From NCBI GenBank assembly GCA_964423475.1, contig CAYRFD010000047.1:1-5192 (forward strand): DNA of 5,192 bases, in the 5' to 3' direction. The notes under the pieces are model-generated. The model saw only the letters and a list, made by a program, of their open reading frames with translations, did no database searches and had not been told where the DNA came from. The position numbers and the translations under genes are program-made. Source of the DNA: JAUPVN01 sp964423475. GTDB taxonomy: Bacteria; Patescibacteriota; Saccharimonadia; Saccharimonadales; CAIOMD01. Shown here in pieces: positions 1 through 5,178 of this stretch (its first letter is position 1; each line of letters begins with the position of its first letter).

Positions 1-345
1 ATTGTACCGCTTTTTCCTTTAAGGCCATCAACTCAGCATGATCCAAATAATCACTTACATTCGCCTCACTCAATAAGGTGTTTTTTTCATCATAGGCAGC
101 ATCCAATACTTCTACACCTGTATCCTTCTTCAATAGCTTCTTTTTCAAGCTTTCACAAGCATCAAACAACTCTTTCTCTTTTGATCCCATGATAAATTGA
201 ACCGATGGTTGTTCGTTTTTCAAAATTTGCTCATCTGTGTAAAACAAATTTGTTTTTTGTAGATACAATTTTCTAGTTCCGTTTGGACTTCTAACCAACA
301 TTAGCATCAGTGAACAACCAATAACTAATAGTAAAGAAGAAACAA
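1..345 (-). other. Compositionally distinct segment of unknown origin, downstream half of the chimeric ORF
   Basis: This stretch encodes residues ~171-285 of the minus-strand frame. It starts with one predicted transmembrane helix or signal anchor (IVSSLLLVIGCSLMLMLV, residues 171-188; V-I-G-C also fits a lipobox). A hydrophilic domain rich in Lys, Glu, Asp and Leu follows, without cysteine pairs or catalytic motifs that I recognise. Codon choice (TTG for Leu, frequent AAG and GAG) differs from the adjoining HAD part, which prefers TTA/CTA, AAA and GAA. The layout of anchor plus soluble domain resembles a low-GC Gram-positive exported protein, but that is only an impression. The exact boundary could lie anywhere from about 325 to 360. 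Confidence 0.55.
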
Positions 346-856
346 TTGTATTTACTTTAAAATATTTATTAAATCCGCTACCTGCTAAAAATGTTTTTAT
401 ATCATTTTTTTGTGCATTACTAGCTATAGATAGTTTATTTTCTAAACCATTATTATAAATATAATCAATAAATTCAATTGAATTTTCAAACGAATAATTG
501 TTTTCTGTTAATAGCTTTTCGTAATAATAAATCTTATATTTTAATAAATCTTTTAAAACAATATTTTGTGTATCTATTTTTTTTGTATCAACTATTTTTA
601 AGATCTCTAAAGTTCTCCACATAACACCGGCTGGAGTGTGCTCTGTAGAAGTTGAGAAAGATTGTTCTGCTTGTTCGGTAGTTATGTTTGATAAAACAGG
701 TAATTTATGTTTTTTACCTACAAAACGTGCAGCTAGCATTCTAGAGTGTTGGTGAACACTGTTTTGGCCGTCGGGCCGATCGTTTAGTAGAGTATCGTCT
801 ACATCAAAAATAGCTCCTTTTACTGTAAAATTGTGTACTTTGCTTTTAAATCTCAT
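1..856 (-). CDS. HAD-superfamily hydrolase N-terminal part fused in frame to an unrelated membrane/charged segment; partial, runs off left edge
   Basis: The frame is open from an ATG at 856 to the window edge (285 residues, no stop). Residues 1-170 look like a HAD phosphatase of the beta-phosphoglucomutase-like type: motif I DVDDTLL with nucleophile D18 and acid/base D20, a helical cap at about residues 25-140, and motif II SIASNAQ with S146. HAD motif III (Lys) and motif IV (acidic pair) should follow within ~60 residues but do not appear. From about residue 171 there is a hydrophobic stretch (to ~188) and then a Lys/Glu-rich segment (to 285) that I do not recognise. Leucine codons change at the same place: 0 of 15 are TTG before residue 171, 11 of 20 after. 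The start fits because it lies 7 nt after a TATAAT box. As it stands the protein is unlikely to be an active HAD enzyme. The junction may be a contig chimera or a real gene fusion. The HAD call is confident; the gene's integrity is not. Confidence 0.75.
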   Translation of the reverse strand, partial: MRFKSKVHNFTVKGAIFDVDDTLLNDRPDGQNSVHQHSRMLAARFVGKKHKLPVLSNITTEQAEQSFSTSTEHTPAGVMWRTLEILKIVDTKKIDTQNIVLKDLLKYKIYYYEKLLTENNYSFENSIEFIDYIYNNGLENKLSIASNAQKNDIKTFLAGSGFNKYFKVNTIVSSLLLVIGCSLMLMLVRSPNGTRKLYLQKTNLFYTDEQILKNEQPSVQFIMGSKEKELFDACESLKKKLLKKDTGVEVLDAAYDEKNTLLSEANVSDYLDHAELMALKEKAVQ

Positions 857-863
857 TTATTAC

Positions 864-869
864 ATTATA
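864..869 (-). promoter_or_regulatory. -10 box (TATAAT) for the HAD gene, probably leaderless
   Basis: On the minus strand a perfect TATAAT reads from 869 to 864, with 7 nt between it and the ATG at 856. Transcription would begin at or within a base or two of the start codon. No good -35 hexamer is visible 16-18 bp upstream, where the divergent gene begins, and there is no Shine-Dalgarno sequence. Confidence 0.5.
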
Positions 870-872
870 CGC

Positions 873-878
873 TATACT
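873..878 (+). promoter_or_regulatory. -10 box (TATACT) for the pyrophosphatase gene, probably leaderless
   Basis: TATACT matches the consensus at 5 of 6 positions and lies 6 nt before the ATG at 885. The same hexamer occurs in the tRNA-His promoter in this window. The -35 region (about 849-856) is a poor match. No Shine-Dalgarno precedes the ATG. The box sits 3 bp from the oppositely oriented TATAAT of the divergent gene. Confidence 0.45.
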
Positions 879-884
879 ATAGAC

Positions 885-1427
885 ATGCAGATATACCTTG
901 TGACAGGCAACCCTAAAAAGATTAATGAATTTAAGCAAATCTTGCCTAAAAGTATTAAAATATCCACTGCAAATATAGATATAGATGAAATCCAAAGTCT
1001 AGATACTAAAAAAATTATTAGGCATAAACTTAAACAGGCATATAGCCAAATACACAAACCTGTAATTGTAGAAGACGTTTCTGTAGAGCTTAAAGATTTA
1101 AATGGTTTACCTGGGCCTTTTGTGAAATATTTTATTCAACAGCTTGGTAGAGATGCTTTATATAAAATTGCACCAAACAGTAAAGTAAAAGTTATTAGCA
1201 CAATGGGTTTTTACGACGGCAGAAATACCATAATTGTTAATGGCGTAGTAAACGGCCAAATTGCTCCTCCTAGTAAAGTTACACTATTTGGTTTTGATTG
1301 CACGGTAGTACCAAATGGACAAACAAAAACTTTTGCAGAACTGGGCAAAGAATATAAAAACATGCATAGCCACAGAGCACTAGCCTCTAAAAATCTAGTA
1401 AAAAAGCTAATGAATCTCCTAAACTAA
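885..1427 (+). CDS. RdgB/HAM1/ITPA-family non-canonical purine NTP pyrophosphatase
   Basis: A 180-residue protein, near the short end for the family (~180-200). These enzymes are cytosolic and hydrolyse ITP, dITP and XTP to the monophosphate and PPi, keeping deaminated purines out of DNA and RNA. Family motifs run in order: TGNPKKINEF at residues 7-16 (nucleotide/phosphate loop), DIDEIQ with E35, VEDVSVEL at 62-69 with the presumed metal/catalytic D64, NGLPGPFVKYF at 73-83, GFD at 136-138 followed by PNG and TFAEL at 149-153, and SHR at 162-164 (purine recognition). The NGLPGPFVKYF stretch is closer to the archaeal/eukaryotic ITPA form (GLPGPYIKWF) than to E. coli RdgB. The usual Thr/Ser-Gly after the E-D pair is V-S here, a mild deviation. 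I chose the ATG at 885 over an upstream in-frame ATG at 831 because the extra 18 residues would precede the invariant TGN loop, overlap the divergent gene and include the promoter. Confidence 0.9.
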   Translation: MQIYLVTGNPKKINEFKQILPKSIKISTANIDIDEIQSLDTKKIIRHKLKQAYSQIHKPVIVEDVSVELKDLNGLPGPFVKYFIQQLGRDALYKIAPNSKVKVISTMGFYDGRNTIIVNGVVNGQIAPPSKVTLFGFDCTVVPNGQTKTFAELGKEYKNMHSHRALASKNLVKKLMNLLN

Positions 1428-1450
1428 TTAATACTAGGCTCTTCTTAAGG

Positions 1451-1479
1451 TTGCAAAAAGCATCAATAACAGATATACT
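1451..1479 (+). promoter_or_regulatory. Sigma70-type promoter of tRNA-His
   Basis: The -35 box TTGCAA (1451-1456) and the -10 box TATACT (1474-1479) are separated by exactly 17 bp. The -10 ends 10 nt before the tRNA's G-1, so transcription would start about 3-4 nt upstream of the mature 5' end. The tRNA is therefore probably transcribed separately from the pyrophosphatase gene, whose stop is 23 bp upstream of the -35. Confidence 0.7.
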
Positions 1480-1489
1480 TTAGCTGTTT

Positions 1490-1567
1490 GGCGGATGTAG
1501 CTCAGTTGGTTAGAGCGCCTGTTTGTGGCACAGGAGGTCGTGGGTTCAATTCCCATCATTCGCCCCA
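1490..1567 (+). tRNA. tRNA-His (GTG anticodon), CCA encoded
   Basis: A complete cloverleaf can be drawn. The acceptor stem pairs 1491-1497 with 1557-1563, the D stem is 1500-1503 with 1513-1516, and the anticodon stem is 1518-1522 with 1530-1534. The anticodon GTG is at 1525-1527, and the T stem is 1540-1544 with 1552-1556 and loop TTCAATT. G at 1490 is the extra G-1 specific to tRNA-His and pairs with discriminator C at 1564. CCA (1565-1567) is encoded in the DNA. Together, G-1:C73 and the GTG anticodon settle the identity. Confidence 0.97.
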
Positions 1568-1574
1568 TTAATAT

Positions 1575-1610
1575 AAAATAGCTCATGATTTTAGAGCTAT
1601 TTTTTGTTTT
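1575..1610 (+). terminator. Intrinsic terminator after tRNA-His
   Basis: A 10-bp stem (1575-1584 with 1594-1603, core AATAGCTC/GAGCTATT) closes a 9-nt loop and runs into a T-rich tract (1600-1605, then G and TTTT). It starts 8 nt after the CCA end. The A-rich left arm becomes a T run on the other strand, so it could also help terminate the leftward transcript of the kinase-like gene ending at 1620. Confidence 0.8.
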
Positions 1611-1619
1611 ATTATATAA

Positions 1620-2294
1620 CTAAATAATTAACTGCATGGTTGGCAACACAGCAAAAATTCCAGCCACAACAGGCACTGCAATATTATCACTTCCTTTTGG
1701 AGCAATAGCTTCTACTGCGGCAACTACTATGGCAGAAGAGGCGCTTAACAGCACCGCTAGTCCGGGGCTTGATACAAATACACCAGATGGATCAAATTTT
1801 AACCAAAATGTTAAATATATTGCAAAAGATATTGCAATAAATGCTGCCGTACCTGCAATACTTTTTTTAGATTTACCAACTTTATATATTTTTGCTTTTG
1901 TGCCAAGACTTACACCAACTACAGCTGCCATGCCGTCTGCTAAGCCAAGATGCAAAATGGCAATAGCATAAACATATGGGTCTACAAAAATTAAGGCCGT
2001 TACACCAATGCCCAAAGGATACCAAATTTCTCCATATGTGGCGCGCTTAATAGCCCTTATAGAATTAAATAATGAATATCTTGAGACTATTAATACTACT
2101 GTTATCATACTAAGGGCTACAAAAGCGATAGCTGATGGTGGCATATAAAATGCCCAAAAAGCAGCAAAAATAGCCGTAATTATATGAACAAATTTTCTGG
2201 CATACTCTCCACGCACCAAGTTTAAGCGCCACAAAACTTCTCCAATTAATAAAATAAATCCTACACCAATTATTGCAAATATAATATTAAACAT
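1620..2294 (-). CDS. Integral membrane CTP-dependent kinase-like protein of the DGK1/dolichol kinase/phytol kinase family
   Basis: A 224-residue, very hydrophobic protein with about 7 membrane segments (near residues 3-19, 36-52, 54-70, 93-112, 146-165, 178-197, 205-223). Family-type motifs are visible: RKFVH at 33-37; LADGMAAVVGVSLGT at 118-132 with D120; KSKKSIAG at 141-148, matching the K-S-x-E/K-G pattern; and E195 followed by KGSDNIAVP at 200-208, matching the xDN-xxxP motif. Members such as SEC59, DGK1 and VTE5/VTE6 use CTP to phosphorylate dolichol, diacylglycerol or phytol in the membrane; related proteins are often labelled phosphatidate cytidylyltransferase. The substrate cannot be read from the sequence; an undecaprenol or lipid-salvage role is inference. 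The gene lies 38 bp downstream of the AAA+ gene in the same direction but has its own -10 box, so it may be expressed both by read-through and independently. It ends in TAG. Confidence 0.8.
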   Translation of the reverse strand: MFNIIFAIIGVGFILLIGEVLWRLNLVRGEYARKFVHIITAIFAAFWAFYMPPSAIAFVALSMITVVLIVSRYSLFNSIRAIKRATYGEIWYPLGIGVTALIFVDPYVYAIAILHLGLADGMAAVVGVSLGTKAKIYKVGKSKKSIAGTAAFIAISFAIYLTFWLKFDPSGVFVSSPGLAVLLSASSAIVVAAVEAIAPKGSDNIAVPVVAGIFAVLPTMQLII

Positions 2295-2303
2295 ACTAAA
2301 TAA

Positions 2304-2309
2304 ATTATA
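2304..2309 (-). promoter_or_regulatory. -10 box (TATAAT) for the kinase-like gene, near-leaderless
   Basis: A perfect TATAAT reads from 2309 to 2304 on the minus strand, 9 nt before the ATG at 2294. The expected leader is about 0-3 nt. A weak -35 (TTATTA, 2332-2327) sits 17 bp upstream, at the end of the AAA+ gene. No Shine-Dalgarno is present between the box and the ATG. Confidence 0.45.
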
Positions 2310-2332
2310 CTCGCTTTAATACTTTTTAATAA

Positions 2333-4699
2333 TTATTTTAAAGTGGCTGCCAAATGTTGACTATTGATTGTTATTGTAGATCCGTGTGGAACTTTTTGTT
2401 TTAAAAGCACATCAGATACTACAGTTTCTACGGTTTTTTGCATCATACGGCGCAGGGGTCTGGCCCCTAAGCGCTCATCGTATCCTTGGCTAGATAACCA
2501 ATCTACTGCGTCTTCTGTGAGTTCTACGGTTATGCCTTGGCCTTGTAGCTGTTTATTAATATCACTTAGCATAATTAGTACTACTTTATTTAGGCCTTCT
2601 TTGTTTAGGGGAGAAAATATAATAACGTCATCAAACCTATTAATAAATTCAGGCTTAAACACGCCTTTTGCTATAAGTTCATCTGTTAACGTACTTTCTA
2701 AATCTTGCACAGATACACCACTAGATATTTTTTGCCTAATAACATCTGCGCCCGCATTAGAAGTTGCAATAATAATTGCGTCTTTAAATGATACCACCCG
2801 ATTGTCTGAATCTTTTATAGAACCTTCGTCTAACAACTGAAGCAAAGTATTTATAATTTCTGAATGTGCTTTTTCTAACTCGTCAAATAATACTACTGTA
2901 AATGGTTGTCGACGTACGGTCTCTAAAAATGAAGTTCCGTAATCTGAACTACCCAATAACAGAGTATGGATACTATCTTGGGTGATGTATTCATTCATAT
3001 CTACCCTAACCATACCTGCATCACCACCAAAATATGCTGATGCTAATGTTTTTGACATTTCGGTTTTTCCTACACCAGTTGGGCCTAAAAATAAAAAAGT
3101 ACCAATAGGTTTATTTGGGTTAGCTACACCCGCTCTACTGCGCTTTAAAGCGGCCACAAGCTCATGAACCGCCACATCTTGCCCAATAACTCTTTGCTTT
3201 AAAGTTTCTTCTAATCCTAGCAAAACATCTTTTTCGGCCGTGTCTGCGGTAGCTATCTTTATACCAGTAGTTTGTTCTACCGCTTTTTGAACGTCTGCCT
3301 TAACAACTAAAGATCCTTGCGCCGATCTACCAGAATTTTCTAATACACTAATTGCCCTGCCCGGCATGGCTATTTCTGGTCCGTAACGTTCTGCTAGCCT
3401 GCATACCTCGTGTAAAGACTCGTAACTAAATGTACAGTTATATTGTGCCTCTGTGAATAAAGCTTGGTTTTCTAAAATCTTAATTGTGTCATCTATATTT
3501 GTTGGTTGTACAACCTGATAATTCAACAAAGCCACTATCTGTGATTTTTCTCTTTGTAAATACTGCCATTGCAAAGGCGTAAAAGCAAATATCATACGTA
3601 CACCACCGCTTTCTATAATTGGCAAAATTATATTTGTTACATCGGCTTTTCCGTCGCCCCCAAAAAAGGCACCAGCGTTATCAAAATATAATACTATGTT
3701 TTTAGCATGATAAGCTTCGTTACATATACGCTGTATTGTGTATTCTATTTTATCTGCTGGAACTCTTGTTAGAAGAGCCGCTATATCTACCTGGTAAATT
3801 TGGCTATACTGCAAACCATGGCCGAGCTTGCTAAATAGCAATGCTTCTGCAAAACCACCAATACAAGTAGTTTTACCAGAGCCTGTGTCGCCCACTAAAG
3901 CTATGTTCGCTCTCCCATTACTTGTAAATATAGAAACCATCTGCTCTATAACATTAGTATGCCCAATTACGTCTCTGTGTATCCTTCCTCCATACTGTAC
4001 AGTTCTTGAAACGTTTTGCGCATAACTATCTAACATTGGCGTATATCCGGCCGCCCAATCATGAGCAATACCACCATCATCTTGTCTTTGGTTCATTTGA
4101 TCAATTGTTTTTACAACATATGCATACCATCTTAAACCATCAAGCATATCTTGTTCGGAATTATTACTTAGAGACAAAATTTCGGCGCAGCCTGGACTAG
4201 ATAATACAATTGATACTAAAATATGTGCGCCATCTATACCATTTTTTACCGGGTATTGGCTATAAAGTTCTACGGCCTTCTGCCACCATTCTTCTGAAAG
4301 CTGTGATTCTAATACAATATCTGGGTGTAGTGTTAATCTATTAACAATAAACCAAAAACCATTTGTTTTATCTATGGCATTAATTATATCTTTTGAAGAC
4401 AATTCAGATTTATATATATTCGCAAGAACTTCTTTAGATAATAATTGTTCTGGTTCTATAGAACTATTATTTGGAGGAATATTAGATAAATCATGGTGAT
4501 ACCATTCGTAAGCCATTAGTATAAGCACTGGCACTATAGCCAATAGCCAACCAAACCATATACCTAAATATATTGCACTTACAGCCAATAAAGCAGTAGC
4601 CACGGCAATAACTAATAGTAATATTCTTAACCATTTTTTAGCAAAAATTTTTGCATAATGAGCTTTTAAAACACGCTTATTATGAGTATTTATTATCAT
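2333..4699 (-). CDS. Membrane-anchored double-AAA+ Clp/HSP100-like protein with a degenerate first ATPase ring
   Basis: A 788-residue protein resembling ClpC/ClpA. In order: a basic N-terminal tail; two transmembrane helices (about 24-45 and 47-63) forming a hairpin that leaves both ends cytosolic; a Clp_N-like helical region (~84-200); the first AAA+ domain D1 (~235-480) with Walker A GDTGSGKT at 270-277; the second AAA+ domain D2 (~495-788) with Walker A GPTGVGKT at 539-546, Walker B VVLFDE with D606/E607, sensor 1 TSN at 646-648, arginine finger R688 in FINRF, and sensor 2 GAR at 745-747. No M-domain insertion is seen. D1 has D340-N341 in place of the Walker B D-E pair, and ALLNY where ClpC has the ERRF arginine fingers. 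The pore loops and the VGF-type ClpP-docking loop are also altered. Likely role: a membrane-tethered unfoldase or remodelling ATPase driven by D2. The start at 4699 is chosen over an in-frame ATG at 4822: it overlaps the upstream stop as ATGA, has a GGAG, and leaves out 41 unconserved-looking residues. Confidence 0.88.
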   Translation of the reverse strand: MIINTHNKRVLKAHYAKIFAKKWLRILLLVIAVATALLAVSAIYLGIWFGWLLAIVPVLILMAYEWYHHDLSNIPPNNSSIEPEQLLSKEVLANIYKSELSSKDIINAIDKTNGFWFIVNRLTLHPDIVLESQLSEEWWQKAVELYSQYPVKNGIDGAHILVSIVLSSPGCAEILSLSNNSEQDMLDGLRWYAYVVKTIDQMNQRQDDGGIAHDWAAGYTPMLDSYAQNVSRTVQYGGRIHRDVIGHTNVIEQMVSIFTSNGRANIALVGDTGSGKTTCIGGFAEALLFSKLGHGLQYSQIYQVDIAALLTRVPADKIEYTIQRICNEAYHAKNIVLYFDNAGAFFGGDGKADVTNIILPIIESGGVRMIFAFTPLQWQYLQREKSQIVALLNYQVVQPTNIDDTIKILENQALFTEAQYNCTFSYESLHEVCRLAERYGPEIAMPGRAISVLENSGRSAQGSLVVKADVQKAVEQTTGIKIATADTAEKDVLLGLEETLKQRVIGQDVAVHELVAALKRSRAGVANPNKPIGTFLFLGPTGVGKTEMSKTLASAYFGGDAGMVRVDMNEYITQDSIHTLLLGSSDYGTSFLETVRRQPFTVVLFDELEKAHSEIINTLLQLLDEGSIKDSDNRVVSFKDAIIIATSNAGADVIRQKISSGVSVQDLESTLTDELIAKGVFKPEFINRFDDVIIFSPLNKEGLNKVVLIMLSDINKQLQGQGITVELTEDAVDWLSSQGYDERLGARPLRRMMQKTVETVVSDVLLKQKVPHGSTITINSQHLAATLK

Positions 4700-5073
4700 A
4701 TTATTAATACTCCAAACGCAGTGGCTACAAAAATTATTGGTAAAATTGGCACTATTGGCCAAATAATTGCCAAAATTACACCATATAATATTGTTAATAA
4801 CGACGCAAATGTACCCACCCAAAAAACAGTACTTCTTATTACAAAGCCAAACAAGCGCGAAAATATGTTATCAAACCATACCCTAAACCTATCACCAATT
4901 GGTGTGTTGGGGCCTACGTAAGTTGTAATTTGTTTCCATGGTTCAAATAAAGTTCTTAACAAAATAGCTAAAGAGAAAAACTTTGCCATAGACAAAGCTC
5001 TTACACCAATTGCTTTAAATGAGTTAATCCAGCCAGTGCCGTACCACCAGCTTATAAATAATACAAAACCCAT
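4696..5073 (-). CDS. Small multi-pass membrane protein, translationally coupled to the AAA+ gene; function unknown
   Basis: A 125-residue protein I cannot assign to a characterised family. The N-terminus is hydrophobic and aromatic (residues 2-15, with W9, W10, W15). Residues 30-49 form an amphipathic stretch with the motif LLRTLFEPWKQI (38-49). A short polar region containing VGPNTPIGDRFR (53-64) follows. The C-terminal half is two long membrane segments (about 75-95 and 97-124), the second broken by prolines P106, P109 and P112. The polar motif region suggests a conserved cytosolic or interface loop. The TGA stop overlaps the AAA+ ATG by 4 bp, so both proteins should be made together, and both have membrane segments; a physical complex or an adaptor/substrate-channel role is inference. 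I have an unverified impression that similar proteins precede Clp-like ATPases in other CPR genomes. The ATG at 5073 lies 6 nt after a -10 box. Confidence 0.8.
   Translation of the reverse strand: MGFVLFISWWYGTGWINSFKAIGVRALSMAKFFSLAILLRTLFEPWKQITTYVGPNTPIGDRFRVWFDNIFSRLFGFVIRSTVFWVGTFASLLTILYGVILAIIWPIVPILPIIFVATAFGVLII
4710..4713 (-). promoter_or_regulatory. Shine-Dalgarno GGAG that supports the AAA+ start at 4699
   Basis: On the minus strand GGAG (4713-4710) lies 10 nt before the ATG at 4699-4697, inside the 3' end of the upstream membrane-protein gene. It is the only clear Shine-Dalgarno in front of a gene in this window, and it precedes the only gene that cannot be leaderless. It decides the start together with the ATGA stop/start overlap at 4699-4696. 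Confidence 0.6.
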
Positions 5074-5079
5074 ATGCTT

Positions 5080-5108
5080 ATTGTAACAGTGTTTTAAAGA
5101 TTAGTTAA
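5080..5108 (-). promoter_or_regulatory. Promoter of the membrane protein/AAA+ operon, probably leaderless
   Basis: On the minus strand -35 TTAACT (5108-5103, 4 of 6 matches) and -10 TACAAT (5085-5080, 5 of 6 matches) are separated by 17 bp. The -10 ends 6 nt before the ATG at 5073, so the start codon would be at or next to the transcription start. No Shine-Dalgarno is present. This is the best-formed of the protein-gene promoters in the window. Confidence 0.65.
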
Positions 5109-5142
5109 CCTACCTACGCCCATCTCATAAACCTATATATCA

Positions 5143-5178
5143 ACAACACCCCTAACCTACTAAGGCTTGGGGTGTTGT
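5143..5178. repeat. Perfect 10-bp inverted repeat (hairpin), possible terminator or regulatory element
   Basis: ACAACACCCC (5143-5152) pairs with GGGGTGTTGT (5169-5178) around a 16-nt loop, which can itself form CCT/AGG at 5156-5158 and 5163-5165. The stem is stable for an AT-rich genome. Neither strand carries a clean T tract after it, so it is not a textbook intrinsic terminator. It sits about 35 bp upstream of the -35 of the leftward operon and may end the transcript of a leftward gene beyond the right edge. The rest of 5109-5192 shows no open frame or other signal that I can support. Confidence 0.55.

Noticed and set aside
177..189. Lipobox-like V-I-G-C in the HAD fusion and possible start of a separate lipoprotein gene in 1-345
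   Set aside because: The residues after the Cys remain strongly hydrophobic, and internal ATGs at residues 184 and 186 lie inside the hydrophobic stretch without a ribosome site, so a separate start is not supported.
831..884. Upstream in-frame ATG adding 18 residues to the pyrophosphatase
   Set aside because: The extension overlaps the divergent gene and the -10 box, and family members begin a few residues before the TGN loop, which fits the ATG at 885.
1428..1450. Terminator for the pyrophosphatase gene
   Set aside because: No stem followed by a T tract is present before the tRNA promoter; the transcript probably reads through to the terminator at 1575-1610.
1636..1971. 111-codon open frame on the plus strand
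   Set aside because: It lies fully antisense to the kinase-like gene, its translation shows no family motif, and it has no promoter or ribosome site. It is a shadow, as are the plus-strand frames at 2364-2840, 2982-3167, 3828-4025, 4006-4200 and 4682-4921 and the minus-strand frame at 872-1057.
2333..4699. Calling the AAA+ gene plain clpC or clpB
   Set aside because: It has a transmembrane hairpin, no M domain, a degenerate D1 and a changed ClpP loop, so a standard symbol would imply functions the sequence does not support.
4700..4822. Upstream in-frame ATG adding 41 residues to the AAA+ protein
   Set aside because: It would lie inside the membrane-protein gene in another frame and has Cys/Asn-rich, unconserved-looking sequence. 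The ATGA overlap and GGAG at 4699 are a better start.
5106..5160. 8-bp direct repeat TAACCTAC at 5106-5113 and 5153-5160, considered as an attachment site or start of a repeat array
   Set aside because: There are only two short copies, with no integrase and no regular spacing; this is compatible with chance. No CRISPR-like array or IS end was seen anywhere in the window.
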